DNA of 64,000 nucleotides from the NCBI GenBank assembly GCA_013407085.1, contig JACCGJ010001431.1, positions 97,272 through 161,271 on the forward strand. The letters are read 5' to 3'. Positions 13,201 through 24,639 of the stretch are shown here, piece after piece. Position 1 is the first letter of the stretch. Each line of letters starts with the position of its first letter. The translations under genes and the position numbers were made by a program. Below the pieces are notes generated by a model. It made no database searches and was not told where the DNA came from. It saw only the letters and a list, made by a program, of their open reading frames with translations. Origin of the DNA: Atriophallophorus winterbourni. Its lineage: Eukaryota > Platyhelminthes > Trematoda > Plagiorchiida > Microphallidae.

Positions 13201-14556
13201 ACGTCGTGTATAAAAGGCTTTGAATGTTCTCGCGCTTCAAGGTGCGGAAAATACTTAATCATGTTTTAAAGCACGGTCAATGCAAATTTTCAAAAATCGT
13301 GAAAAGATTAATTTTAATCTGCGTTAATATTCCCGAGCCAGAAGATACGCTTTTTCGCACGCAAGACAGAAGCATGACATCGAATAGTGGTTTGGCATTT
13401 ATACCTTTCTTCAGTAACCCAGCTAGCTCACTATTCGATATGTTTCCCATCAAGGCAAACCACGCTTGCTCAGGAAAACATGAAAAGTATATCAAATGTT
13501 CTACAAAATTTGCATTGGCTCTGGACAAAAAGTAGCTCACTCCACGGTATCTAGGCCGAGTTAATTTGGCGGGAAAGGCAACGAACAATGCTGTCTGTCT
13601 AATGGTCGACTTCCTGATTTCAACCCACTATAGAGAAGATCTTTTGGAATACGACCATTTTCTATTCTGTAGGGTGAACATGCTCTGTAGACCAGCTTTA
13701 GAATGCACTTCAGCATTAGTCACTTTGTTCGTCCACAATATGTTCTGTTTTCTTTAAAGCTTGAACTTACACTGGTTAGCATAAGTTTAATTCCTCGCTA
13801 TGATCGTGCAACAGTCCGTGAAAATTCTACTCAAAATCCCAATTATATTTTGTTTTTTGCTACCAATTTAAGACGAAAGCTTATCAAATTCTTAAAGAAT
13901 CACCATACCTAAGAACACTGAAGCGATCTGCGCGTCTTTTCGTCATGGTGTCCTCAAGAGAGAATATCGATCAACCAGAAGTTGATGCGTGTCACGGACT
14001 TGTTGCTAGCGTGAGGTCGAAGAGTTAACATGAACAAACTGCATGTTTTCAAGAACTCTTCTTGTATAGTCACTCATTTTCTCTAGGTCAGCTTGTGAGA
14101 TATCAGATAAAACGTTCATCGAAATGTGAGACAATCGTGTTCATATAAATAGTTGGTATTGAAAGGTGAACATGTCCGTTTCGTGGTGACTGAGCGTAAA
14201 ACATATTTCACAAACATTCATTCGTAAAAGTAACGAGCTCAATACTGAAATTTTTGCATTAAAAATGATGAGGTTTTTAATCAATCCGGAGAATTTTACA
14301 TTTAATGTTTAGAGCTTAAAACGATCCAGCTAATCGTTAGATTGCTGCACAAATTAGTACTCAAAACTATATGAAATGAGTGTATAATTATCCTTTTTGC
14401 GGAAAGCAACGCAAAGTAAAGACATATTTTAACACTAGACTTCAGAGAAACTTTACTTGAAAACATTAATCTAGGCGTTACGAAATACACTTGCAGTAAA
14501 CTCGTGACGAAAAAAATGCACAAAGGCCATTTTTGCTTCTACCACAACGAACATTA
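10293..14556. other. No recognised gene
   Basis: Open frames of about 100 codons occur at 11588-11893 (+), 13224-13535 (+) and 13277-13588 (-). The last two overlap on opposite strands, so at most one could be real. None shows a recognisable domain. The 11588-11893 frame ends at a possible donor (CTG|GTAAAC) but has no clear partner exon. Confidence 0.35.
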
Positions 14557-16640
14557 TCACAAAGAGAAACTAGTGTAACGATCAACTTCCAGTTTCTTCC
14601 TGAAAATCCTTTCACTAGATGATTGTACAACATCTGACGGTAGGGAGTTCCATAAGAAACAAATACGCATCGAATAGAAGAACCGACGGCAGTTCCGGTG
14701 AGAATGTGGAATATCAAATGCCAGTGGGTGTGTACGTGTGGCATAGCCTGACCGGAGGCGAAATAGATGCCTGAAAGGATGCATCCTTGAATTCATTATT
14801 TTATGAGTTAGGGTTAGATCCAATCGAACCCGTCTTCGAGGCAGTGTATCGAAATTAAGATGCACGAGTCGATTCCCATACGATAGGTCGCCGAGACAGC
14901 CAAATATTTTAGTTGCTCTGTGATAAATCCTCTCGAGCAGCTTGATGTTCTTTTGTAGCCACGGTGCCCAAGCTGACACTGAGTAATCCATCATTGGGTT
15001 AATATATGTATTTATGAGCACGGCGAATATTTCACGGTTAAAACGTCCGAAAATAACCGAAGCAAACCTAGCATGCGGTTAGCTAGGTTATACACTGCTT
15101 CGCATTGTGTGCTAGCCTTAAGACTTCCACTAAACCATTCGCCGAGCTCCTTTTCTTTTGTCGTCCATTCCAGTTGTCGCGATCCAAGTTTGTAGGAGAA
15201 TGGGAAATCTTTACCTATTCGCTTTCTGAAGTTGAGTGAAAGCTTGTTTCGCTCTGACCATCTGTTCACTATATCCAAATCGCTTTGTAAGCGCAAACAG
15301 TTCACGCTTGACGTGATTCGTATCCAAAGTTTAGCATCATCCGCAAAGAGAACCATTTTGGCTGTGACAAGTTTCGGAAAGTCGTTGATCTAGAGCAAAA
15401 ATGGAACCAGGCCAAGTACCGAACCTTGTGGGACACCGCTAGTGGCTTCGATTTCTCTAGACATCACACCATCGATACGTACAGTTGCCTTGCGATCAAG
15501 AAGGTAGCTTCTCAGCCAGGATAGAAGGCACTCATTAATACCAGCATTCTGCAGCTTGCTTATTATTACAGAATGGTCCACGCAATCAAACACCTTTGAT
15601 ATGTCCAAGTAACACGCATGCACGCAGCCACTCTCATCAACTGCCTGCGTCCAGTCGTCCATTGTCTTCAGTAGGTTAGTCAAGAAAGAACGGGACTTCA
15701 AAAATCCATGATGCTCTCTGGACAACAAGTTTTGGGTTTCAAGATGACTCAAAATTCTTTCGCACACAATTCACTCCATAACTTTTGAGATCACTAGAAG
15801 GAGTGTAACAAGGCGGTAATTTTATGGATCAGAACGAGTTCCACTTTGTAGATGGGTGTTATGATTCCTCTCTTCCAGTCAGTCGGTGTTTTACCCTCCC
15901 TCAAAGAGTGTTTTGATAAATCACAAAGTGGTTCGCACAATTGACTGCCGCATAACTTTAGGATTGTATGTGTGATTCCGTCAGCTCCCGGGGACTTGAT
16001 GATATTCAAACTGCATAGGTGGTGTTGTACTATTTCAGAATTAATGCATATATCGCATATTTGAAAACATGATTATACAAGGGGATGTAATCGAACAGTT
16101 CGCGAAATTTGTAGTCTAATGATAAGGCTGGATGATCCACTCGGTTACATAGTTGAGACAGATTGAAGTCTCACATAATCTAGAATTGCGAATTGCGCTG
16201 TTTTCCACCGAACTGCATTTCTTTCAAGAGTTTTTCGTTATGCGCATCTGATGATGATGGTGATGGTGATGGTGATGCAACTATCTCCTGCTTCGATTTT
16301 CAAGTTACCACCGTATACTGTCTTCCAGATTGAGATCAGTGTCTGTAACTACCGTACTGTATAAACGTTCGCGGTGGTAAACAACTACTCCACCACCTCT
16401 TCTTAAGCGGTCTCTCCGAAACCGGGCCATGTTTGGAATAGAGAGTTCGCGATCGCTCATTTGAGGTTGAAACCATGTCTCAGTTATTACTATGACGTCG
16501 AGTGAGTGCTGATTACAGAGATCCTTCATTTCGGCTTGTTTGTTTACCCGGCATTGTAGGCAATTTATTGTGGTTTTAGCACACAGTGATGGAGCTGAAA
16601 GCTCGTCTATTTGTCCGTCCCTTCGAGAGTCGGACATTGG
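14557..16640 (-). pseudogene. LINE endonuclease/reverse transcriptase pseudogene
   Basis: Minus-strand pieces at 16305-16637, 15794-16009, 15390-15767, 15012-15356 and 14557-15021. The first carries VIVITETWFQPQ, the endonuclease box with the catalytic-type Glu. The next has KSPGADGITHTILK (RT entry), the third HACYLDISKVFDCVDH and SGVPQGSVLG, the fourth VLFADDAKLW (catalytic Asp pair), and the last the YINPMMDYSVSAW and PHSHRNCRRFFYSMRICFLW C-terminal blocks. At least four frame changes or stops separate them. The product would be the target-primed reverse-transcription enzyme of the LINE; this copy cannot make it. Confidence 0.8.
16250..16276. repeat. GATGGT microsatellite
   Basis: A run of GATGAT followed by GGTGAT units, lying between the endonuclease and RT parts of the minus-strand LINE. 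Confidence 0.85.
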
Positions 16641-16721
16641 TCGTTTTTTGGGATTGCGCAGTATTCCTAACCCGAATCTCGTCTGAAGCCGTGGTTCATT
16701 AGGCGGTTTCGGTGTAGAAAG

Positions 16722-17330
16722 TCAGAGGTCACTCATTCTGACAACCTTCAGGAGATCCCTATGATTTGCTTTCCAGTTGGCCCTAATTGATTCCATCATA
16801 CCTCTCGTTAAAAATGTTATTTTTAGAGGTTTTGGCACGTCACCTTTATAGCTTGGTGACCGAGGTATTCTAAATTTGTCCATCACGACTGACTCGTGAG
16901 TTCCGATGCTGTTGGCAACGTAGAACCACTGTTTGTAATCATGGTGCTGTATTTCACTTCCCAAAGCAGTGTTAGTGTGTTCGGTAACACCAAGAAAAAA
17001 CAACACTGTGTTGGTCAGATTTATCCCCATTGTTTAAATTACCTTTTCTTTCCCACCACGGAATATCAGCATGTATGCGACATTTCGTCTGTGAACATGT
17101 ACGAAGCAAGTAAGCGCTTAGAAGAACGTCGTCCATCTCTTTTTGTTTTTGAGAGTTTTCCTCAGTAAACGCGGTTCGTCAAGTTGAGGAGAATTGGGGT
17201 GCCGACTTAGGCGGGTTATTGAATCAGGCAGTATCGAGCTCATACTCATCATTGAACACAGCTGGTACAATAGTTCAATGTCGGGAGTTCGTCTGCTTGA
17301 GAAAAGTGTCCCTGATATCTCCGGCACATT
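16722..17330 (-). pseudogene. LINE ORF1-like pseudogene
   Basis: Two minus-strand frames (17118-17327 and 16722-17030) contain parallel motifs: SITRLSRHPNSPQ followed by EPRLLRKTLK, and MDKFRIPRSPSYKGD followed by PKPLKITFL. The pattern of a short Arg-rich phrase, then a beta-strand-like PRLLRxTL stretch, then a helix resembles the nucleic-acid-binding ORF1 proteins of CR1-like LINEs. It lies directly upstream of the endonuclease start with the same orientation. The two halves are out of frame. The assignment rests on position and motif style. Confidence 0.45.
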
Positions 17331-18889
17331 GGTTTAGATTGCATTGAAATTATTTAAATTTGATTTTATTTCAATATTATTTGTGGAGATAGAGAAATTC
17401 TGCTGATGGACAATCAGTAGACGCGCTTTAGACTTTTTAATCTGATTAGCATCTGAGTTGCATCTAGCGTTTGTATTACTCAGCTGTTCATCCTCCCGCA
17501 AATTCTCTTTACGTAGCGGAGCATCTTGTTAAGGTACGGGATGCGGCGTTGGGTTTAGGTTGGTTTCACTTTTTAGTTAGTTATTTTGGTCCTTTACTAT
17601 CGACTTCAACGTTTCCTCGAATTTTTAGAACAGTTCTATAAGTATTTCATGTGATCTTCTAGGTTTCTTTATCGTACTACATTGGTCTCGGCACCGTTTA
17701 ACGGCTTTGTTCTACAGACGCTGCACATATAACAGACACCTGGAAGTTCAGCATTATAAAATAAAGACTACTGCCTCTTTAGTCAAAACTTTATCGTAAT
17801 TAGTGTGTATCATATTAAAGCACATATGAGTTAAGATAGCTTACACGAAAACACTTAGGCGCGTATCGATCGATTAACTGTTTAGAGAATAGACCGGTGC
17901 GAGGTTTGTGTGGGAACGTATCGCAATGTATTGGATGCAAATTATCAAGTAAAACAGGCGTGGTGATCGTAAATTTGATCTCACACAAAGGAAACACGGT
18001 TATTTCGATTCAGCAGAAAAAGATCTGATGAATGTTAGTGGTCCCGAGCAAGTAAAAACAGCGACGACAAATTTTTCACACGCACAAAATTTCCACGGTG
18101 ATTCGGAAAATACGAACTTCCGAAATATTGATCACATGACACTAAAAATGATTGGGTCCAATAGATCTTTTTAAGAGAAATCGAATGGTGTAAGAATGAT
18201 ACAGATAGAATCAGCGAGTGACGAGTAATGTTCAAAAGTACCAGAGCACAAAATTATGCGTCCGTACGCAGACAATCGCTTGTGTGTGTGATACCACCAT
18301 GGTGGAAATACGGAATGATTTTTCCGTTCTTCATAGTTGGCTGTCAATATGATGCTGGGAAGTATTGTCCCGTTATACTGTTACATGTGATCGCAAAGTT
18401 TACGTAGCATATAATCGCTGAAAGCATGGTCTCATACTATGCAACGCTTAAGTTATTTTCGCCATCCCAGCATGGATTTCGTTCACATCACTCTTGTTGA
18501 ACGAATGTTCCCACACTTCATTCAACTTTGTTGTGACAAGGTGACTTGCGTCCATATTTTATCTCACGACATTCTAAATTTACGTATTGATTGCCGACGG
18601 TATTCTTATGTGCGTAACATCATTTTTGAATGATTTACATCAGCATTTGTGGTATACTGTCCTTGTGTAACGATAATTAACACAAATGTTGATCTCCACA
18701 CGCGTAAGAACTTCATTTGTTAGTTGTAGTTTCGATATACTCGTTGCATACGATTATTTGTTCATTTTCATTTATACCGTAATCCTGCGATTCTATAATA
18801 CGTTCACTTTTTAAACAATGAATTCTTGAATCCTCTAATAATTGAATCCTTTGTCACGAAATGATCTAATTCTATGATGCAACTCAAAC
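17331..18889. other. No supported gene
   Basis: AT-rich sequence. It may include the 5' untranslated region of the minus-strand LINE near 17.4-17.7 kb, but I see no motif that proves it. Confidence 0.35.
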
Positions 18890-19068
18890 TTTGACGTTAA
18901 AAACCCTAGAGGAATTTTATTGCATTATTCGTATCCCGAACACTTGTATACTGCTTAATCTAACTCCTCATCTTGTTTATACACTTAAATTTCAATTTTT
19001 GTTGTTAAGCTTGTTGCGTTTTAGACCATTAGAAATCTTGAATTACCTTGAATTACCGTATTTTGTCT
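18890..19068 (+). mobile_element. CR1-like LINE 3' end
   Basis: Matches the 3' end of the LINE copy at 27.62-27.79 kb almost word for word (ATTTTATTG, ATTATTCGT, CTTGTATACTGCTTAATCTA, TTAGACCATTA). It ends in a two-unit CTTGAATTAC tail. Only the last coding remnant and 3' UTR are present. Confidence 0.7.
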
Positions 19069-19269
19069 TCAACGAGATTGGATACATCACAAAAACTATT
19101 GTGCTCCCTGTCTGACTAAGAGAAGCGAATTGCGTATCCGATTACAGTCTGCTTAACGAGAGCCGCTACACCATCAATGGAGTATAACAAAAGAGAAGGA
19201 AAATAGTGCGATAAAATATCCGACTGATTATCTATGACCAATACTCACTACAGAAACGCAGCAACTCTT

Positions 19270-19740
19270 GGAATTTTAACCCTTCAAAGTCACAATTATT
19301 GCGGCTAACTTCTCTACTTACGCTCAATACATATAGCCGCCCATTAACAATACGGTGCATAATTAGGCCACGAGTTAAAAGTGGTTCCACTCTACCGACA
19401 CACATGCGAAACCTCATCCTTCAAATACCACACTCCCGCATAAACTTTGTCGGAATATTTGCTCAGTCCGGGTGTTTTCTCGGGAGCTCTCCTTCATCGG
19501 AACTTGTGTCTGCACCTAGTTAACCCAATTTCAAAGAATAGTTAGAAGATTTCACGTTGAATATCTCTGTGTCGGTTCCAGGTTTTGAAAATCATCCGTA
19601 CTTGGGACACAAATGAGTTAATCATACCCTACCCCATTTCATACATGCAATTATTTCCATTGAATTTTTATACGTATTTTTGATGGCACTATAGAGCTAT
19701 TTGACTTTTACCATAATGTTGAATCTTGAATTTATGTCCA
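19270..19740 (+). mobile_element. CR1-like LINE 3' end, 5'-truncated
   Basis: A plus-strand frame (about 19299-19523) holds LQIPHSRINFVGIFAQSGC, the conserved IPHSR-N-RR-F-YSVR C-terminal block of the local CR1-like RTs, then SSELVSAPS. Downstream is a short 3' UTR ending ACCATAATGTTGAATCTTGA, which parallels the ACCATAAATTCTTGAATC end of the 20-23 kb copy. Confidence 0.65.
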
Positions 19741-20330
19741 GGCTTTGCGGCCATGAATTGATGAAGATGTTTACGGTTTTCGACTGCATCCAAAAAGTAC
19801 GCTGACAGGTATTCCCTTAGATATGAGAGAGAGTGAAAAAAGCACGATAACTTGCATGACGGTAAACGAGTGAAAACCAGCTCAGGCGTGTAATGATGGG
19901 AGACGTGAACATCATTCTACATTGCGTGGAAAGTATTCTCAATATAGATTTTACATTCAATCCATCCTAAATGCAGGTAATGTTGTAATATATTAAAGAG
20001 GAGCATTCTGGTTGCGTGTGTGTTTGCCTGCCACAACTGTGATGCGTCCTGGACCTCTACATGCAGCTATCCTACCACTTCACATATTTCAACCAAATTT
20101 TAATTCTGTCAACCTGTGGCATTGACTAACCCTATTTCGCTCTGATCACAAATCTTGAATTGTAACTTTTATGACACTTGATGCAAGGTGTATGTCAGGT
20201 CAAATATAAATCAAGCGCGGAATTCGATTTTTTTGAAATTTATCACTCACCATTTCTCCTTTGGGTCAGTTAGCATACTGGTCATGCAATAGTTGACTCG
20301 ACTGACGATTCGAAACCTGCCCTAAAGATT
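19741..20330. other. No supported gene
   Basis: AT-rich spacer between two LINE copies. No open frame with a family motif. Confidence 0.4.
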
Positions 20331-20334
20331 TCAT

Positions 20335-20810
20335 TTGTCTTTTTTTCATAATTTTGTGTTTGACTTTACTCATAGAAGAGGATCAGAGTTGCCATCCATT
20401 TTGGATCTAATCTTTACTTCCGAGAAAACAGCAGTTGAGGGTGTTGAGTACATTGCGCCCCTCGGTCGGAGTGATCATCTGGTGCTAGCCTTTGAGTTTG
20501 TTTGCAGTGCTAGACGAGTTTGTGCGTCCGCCAAACAATTCAGAAAGATCGACTATGCGGGTCTACGTGGATCGCTTGGGCTAGTAAATTGGCAAGAACT
20601 TGATCAGCACAACACCGAAAGGCATTGCAGTGTGCTCACGAAAATACTTCAGTCAAACATAGATCATAATTCGCGATTTGTCAATGAACGACGGGCAAGT
20701 GACTTCCGATTTAAGCTTCGCAGTCGCACAAAAAAATGGCTCGGGAAACGAAACTTTGCTTGGACTGAACACCGAAAGACCAGAACTGATGCCTCTTGGC
20801 AGCAATTTTC
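20335..20810 (+). pseudogene. LINE endonuclease C-terminus and linker, interrupted
   Basis: The frame reads SELPSILDLIFTSE and then PLGRSDHLVLAFEF, the C-terminal endonuclease boxes (a LDLI-type strand and the catalytic SDH). The linker FKLRSRTKKWLGKRNFAW then leads toward the RT. A homologous block occurs at 53.0-53.2 kb (STLDLVIS and KSDHVVLACE). The first two thirds of the endonuclease are missing through 5' truncation near 20330. The frame is broken after SWQQFSQ by the inverted insert. Confidence 0.75.
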
Positions 20811-20935
20811 TCAAGATTCAAGAGATTCAAGATTCAAGAATTTATGGTCACAAAAAGCACATAGCTTCACAATTACCATATCATAGTAAATATTCGTTCA
20901 GGAAATAGGTATAATATAAACATGTAATGTCAAGT
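20811..20935 (-). mobile_element. Inverted fragment of the LINE's own 3' end
   Basis: The segment is the reverse complement of the element's 3' end at about 22851-22981. It begins with TCAAGATTCAAG units, then ATTTATGGTCACAAAAAGC, CACAATTACCATATCATAG and a diverged remainder ending near GTCAAG. The upstream frame (positions congruent to 1 mod 3) and the downstream frame (2 mod 3) would be one frame if the net insertion is 1 mod 3 long. It looks like a short, 5'-truncated sister copy inserted in antisense. Confidence 0.75.
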
Positions 20936-22831
20936 AAAGTCAAGTTGTGTAGTTACCATGAGTCAATACGCAGGTGTCGTCAAATCATTATGCAACAAAT
21001 AAGTATCCAAATTTCGAATTCTAAAATTCGTAACAGAGTGAATGCTCTCGTCAAAGAGGACAAGCAATATTACCATCGCTCTCTGTCTTTGAAAATGGAA
21101 GAAAACCCTAAACTTCTCTATCGAATTGTCAATGCTCGGTCCAGTGTGAAACCAGGGGTGTTTCCTGTTATTTCTGAGAATGGATTAACAGTCACAGCAA
21201 AGGAAACGGCTGATACTCTCGCTCAATTTTATGAAAATGTGTTTAGCCCGATAACGGTTAGGGCGAATGAGAATTTACTGACATCGATTGTATCTCAACA
21301 ACTGAATAATATTGAGATTAATTCAGCGATTATACGAAGACACTTGTGTCGACTGAACCCTAGGAAATCTCCTGGAGCCGATGGAATAACACCAGCACTA
21401 CTAAAATCCTGTGACCAGCAGCTGTGTGAACCACTATGCCAATTGTTCCAACATTCCCTAACCGAAGGAGTGGTGCCAACAGAGTGGAAGACAGGGGTAA
21501 TTTCACCAATTTATAAGGGTGGTAGCCGTTCAGATCCCGCGAACTACCGTCCTGTCACCCTACTCCCCGTGATATCCAAAGTGATGGAGCGCATAGTGAC
21601 GGAAAATATAGTTCATCACTTGGAATCACAAAATATACTATCTGTCGCCCAGCATGGGTTTCGTAAAGCTCGCTCATGCTTGACAAACTTGCTGACGGTA
21701 TTAAACGATTGGACCCAAACGGTTGACGCAGGAGACAGTGTGCACGCGTGCTATCTGGATATGTCGAAAGCTTTCGACAGAGTTGATCACTTCCTGTTGC
21801 TACAAAAGCTGAAACAGATTGGTATTGACGGGCAGCTACTCGTATGGTTCGAAAGCTACCTCAATGGGCGCAAGGCAACCGTTCGAGTTAACGGGGTACA
21901 ATCACGAGCCATTAATACCTCCAGTGGTGTACCGCAAGGTTCCGTTCTCGGTCCAGTGCTTTTCTTAGTTTACATCAATGATTTACCTGAGACGCTCTCA
22001 TGCAAGGTAGTTCTTTTTGCGGATGATATTAAACTTTGGATGCGAATAAAATCAACTGCAGACTGCGTAAAACTGCAAAGTGATTTAGATGCACTACACG
22101 AATGGTCAGTTAGAAATAAACTGCCGTTCAATTTTCAAAAATGCAAGTTACTGCAAATCGGTAAGCCCTTTCAGTACGAATATCACTTTGGGCAGACGAT
22201 TTTGAGCTGGACCGAATCGGAGAAGGATCTTGGAGTCTGGATATGTGGCAGCCTAAAGAACAGCGTGCATTGTGAGGTCATTTACAAGCGTGCTTCAAAG
22301 CTTCTAGGTATGCTTCGACGGATCTTCAGAACCTTTACGCCTGTAACGTTGCCAAGCATCATGAAGACCTACTTAATTCCCACAATGGAACATGCATCGC
22401 AAGCATGGACTCCGTGGATGAAAAAAGATATATTCTTGCTTGACAGGATATATCATCGTGCAACTAAACTCGTGCGTGGTTTTCGAGACCTTACATACGA
22501 GGAAAGGTTGAAAAAGCTAAAGCTCCCCACTCCCCTTCAACGTAGACTTCGAAGTGACGTTATCATTACTTACAAAATATTGAATACTCCAGATCATCCA
22601 CTCAAACATTTGTTCAAATACCGTGAATCAGGAATTACACGTAGCCACTCAGCGGCACTACAAATTCCCCATTCCCGTACTAATTGTCGCCGATATTTCT
22701 ATTCGGTACGTGTCTGTTTCCTGTGGAATGCCCTTCCCGAAGCAATTATCACCTCTCCCTGTATCCAAACATTCACTCGAACCTTGGACACTTATTTGTT
22801 ACATAACGATTTGACGATGCCTGTGTATTGA
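20936..22831 (+). CDS. LINE reverse transcriptase (RT domain plus C-terminal domain)
   Basis: Open frame of about 630 codons. In order: RKSPGADGITPALLKSC (RT entry), NYRPVTLLPVISKVMER, QHGFRKARSCLTNLL, ACYLDMSKAFDRVDH (first catalytic Asp), SGVPQGSVLGPVLF, VVLFADDIKLW (catalytic Asp pair), EKDLGVWICG (thumb), then C-terminal blocks TYLIPTMEHASQAW, DRIYHRATKLVRG and IPHSRTNCRRYFYSVRVCFL. This is the CR1/Jockey arrangement; no RNase H is seen. The apparent ATG at 20927 lies in the inverted insert, so the natural reading came from the upstream endonuclease frame. All RT catalytic residues are present, but the copy lacks its own intact endonuclease. Confidence 0.9.
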   Translation, partial: KVKLCSYHESIRRCRQIIMQQISIQISNSKIRNRVNALVKEDKQYYHRSLSLKMEENPKLLYRIVNARSSVKPGVFPVISENGLTVTAKETADTLAQFYENVFSPITVRANENLLTSIVSQQLNNIEINSAIIRRHLCRLNPRKSPGADGITPALLKSCDQQLCEPLCQLFQHSLTEGVVPTEWKTGVISPIYKGGSRSDPANYRPVTLLPVISKVMERIVTENIVHHLESQNILSVAQHGFRKARSCLTNLLTVLNDWTQTVDAGDSVHACYLDMSKAFDRVDHFLLLQKLKQIGIDGQLLVWFESYLNGRKATVRVNGVQSRAINTSSGVPQGSVLGPVLFLVYINDLPETLSCKVVLFADDIKLWMRIKSTADCVKLQSDLDALHEWSVRNKLPFNFQKCKLLQIGKPFQYEYHFGQTILSWTESEKDLGVWICGSLKNSVHCEVIYKRASKLLGMLRRIFRTFTPVTLPSIMKTYLIPTMEHASQAWTPWMKKDIFLLDRIYHRATKLVRGFRDLTYEERLKKLKLPTPLQRRLRSDVIITYKILNTPDHPLKHLFKYRESGITRSHSAALQIPHSRTNCRRYFYSVRVCFLWNALPEAIITSPCIQTFTRTLDTYLLHNDLTMPVY

Positions 22832-22981
22832 CTCAGGGTAAGCATATTACTTGACTCCAGTGACATCGTATAATTGTTTTTTATACCTCTTATTGAACGC
22901 ATATTTACTATGATATGGTAATTGTGAAGCTATGTGCTTTTTGTGACCATAAATTCTTGAATCTTGAATCTTGAATCTTGA
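22832..22981 (+). other. LINE 3' UTR and tandem tail
   Basis: After the stop there are about 120 nt of 3' UTR, then a GACCATAAATTCTTGA junction and four near-perfect 7-bp ATCTTGA units. The same layout with different units closes the other CR1-like copies in the window. Confidence 0.8.
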
Positions 22982-22984
22982 AAT

Positions 22985-24639
22985 TGATTTGATTTCTGAA
23001 AATTCGTGTGCACAAATTAAACTATTTTCTTCATCTTCTTGAATAGAGATCGGCGTCCTTTTTCTATTAAAATCTGCTTTATTGAACGGTAGGTTTCAGT
23101 GTATAATTTCGTTCAATACCAATAGATTAGGTGGTATTAAACGGAAATATCTGGGAAGATAATTCATTAAAGTGCGATGTGCGCTTGTAATATTTTAAAC
23201 GTTTTTTGTTTCGGCGTAAGTTTGTCAAACTGGTGAGCTAAATTTTCTGAATGTCCAGGCAAAGTTGGTTGTAACATATTTGATGTTGCCTTTTTGAAAA
23301 TGCGAGCTGAGCGACACATAACTATTTATTTATTAATCAACCACCCTTCGTTGGAAGCGGTATGATTTGTATTCGTATTGTATAAAACAAGCGGTTTCCT
23401 TTTGCTTCGTTTGATCCAAAAAGATTTTAATCAATATTCATCAGAAGTATTCATTCAGAAGTACAGAGTTATTTTTGGCATTTTCTTTGCTTGTGCTCAA
23501 AGTGAACATTTCAATTCATCCTACTAGCTGCGAATTAGTGGCTGTAAGCAGAGCACGGTATGCGATGGATCCGACAACACTACAAATTTTGTTATTCAGA
23601 ACTTGGCTTTCACGCATATGTATTTCCAAATATCGCAAACTTTGAGTAGAGCGTATCTTCATCATTACAAATAGAGGTGACGACTAAGAAAAATGGTAAA
23701 ATAAAATGTGTGACGCACGGCAAATCGATAAACAACGATATATTAATTTTTCATGTTTAATCGTTCGTTGTTGAAGCGGAAAACTATACCTTGGGCGCAA
23801 TTTTACCGAATTTGTATTGCTGTTTCAGCATTAGTCTTGAGTTGTTTTTTTCAAATATTCTTGAATGAAGCTTTATGCTTCTACTTTATGTCATGCCAGC
23901 ATAGATCTGCTGATCTTACTATGTTGCCATTTCTAAATTTGAACAGTAAAATTTGCCTTGAATTCTCTTTTTAGTTTGCAATTCTGGATAAGTATAATAA
24001 AATCGAATGTATTCTTTTACAGAAATTCCGGAAAACATTTCATGGTTGAATATTAGCTACTTTTGACGTAATTGTAAATAAATATCATAAGTATGCGTTA
24101 GTGGTATGGATAACAATAGATATGCCATTCAGAGTTTACAAATCTACCACCGCTGCGGACAATCTCCTTAAAAGTCTATCTTCCTGAAAAACTCGATCAA
24201 AACACATCATACCGCTTCTAAAACACTTCATATCGGAGGTCATTTATCCCATTTATCTCACGATAAATGTGTCAAAGGGAACAGCTTATTGAACAATTAC
24301 GGTGGAATTTATCTCGTACACTTTCTGCGTATATTTTTTCTTTCACGTGCAAGTTGTACAGTATTATTTGTTTTTAAACATCAGTCTGAAGCTGAAATTT
24401 CAAAAATTAGAATAAAGCACTGTCCGTTTACTTCTTCTTCAAGACTATGTTACATAACCTACCTGGAGGAAGCTCCGTTTTCGTAGAAGTAGTAGGAGAA
24501 TGAAAAGCATATTTGACTGTGCACCGCTTAATTGAATATTGACAACACGGTAGTTATTTAAAAAGAAAAAAAACAACAGAAAATAATACATAAAACAACA
24601 ATGAGATAAAAGTAATGTGTTGCTCACATCCCCATCCCA
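22985..24639. other. No supported gene
   Basis: AT-rich, with short open frames only (65-73 codons) and no recognised motif. The TTTTTTTTAT-type antisense frame near 24.5 kb is low complexity. Confidence 0.4.

Larger units (their letters stand above)
14557..17330 (-). mobile_element. Decayed CR1/Jockey-like LINE
   Basis: Read on the minus strand, this is a long LINE in the expected order: an ORF1-like region (17.33-16.72 kb), an apurinic-type endonuclease start (16.64-16.3 kb), a gap with a GATGGT microsatellite, then reverse transcriptase and its C-terminal domain (16.0-14.56 kb). The pieces lie in several frames, so it is a fossil. The RT parts are clearly related to the element at 20.3-23 kb (same ACYLD, GVPQGSVLG, FADD and LGVW-type blocks). 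I could not find its 3' tail below 14557. Confidence 0.8.
20335..22981 (+). mobile_element. CR1/Jockey-like LINE, 5'-truncated, best-preserved copy
   Basis: The copy starts inside the endonuclease domain and runs through reverse transcriptase, a C-terminal domain, a 3' UTR of about 120 nt and a (ATCTTGA)n tail at 22953-22981. 5' truncation with a 3' tandem-repeat tail is the expected product of target-primed reverse transcription. A 125-nt inverted copy of its own 3' end sits at about 20811-20935 and splits the coding region. The RT frame after that insert has no stop for about 630 codons, so this copy is young compared with its relatives here. Confidence 0.88.

Noticed and set aside
13277..13588. 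103-codon minus-strand frame opposite a 103-codon plus-strand frame
   Set aside because: Overlapping frames of equal length on both strands without motifs point to chance.
20927..20935. ATG at 20927 as the true start of the 634-codon RT
   Set aside because: The codon lies inside the inverted 3'-end insert. The natural reading came from the upstream endonuclease frame.
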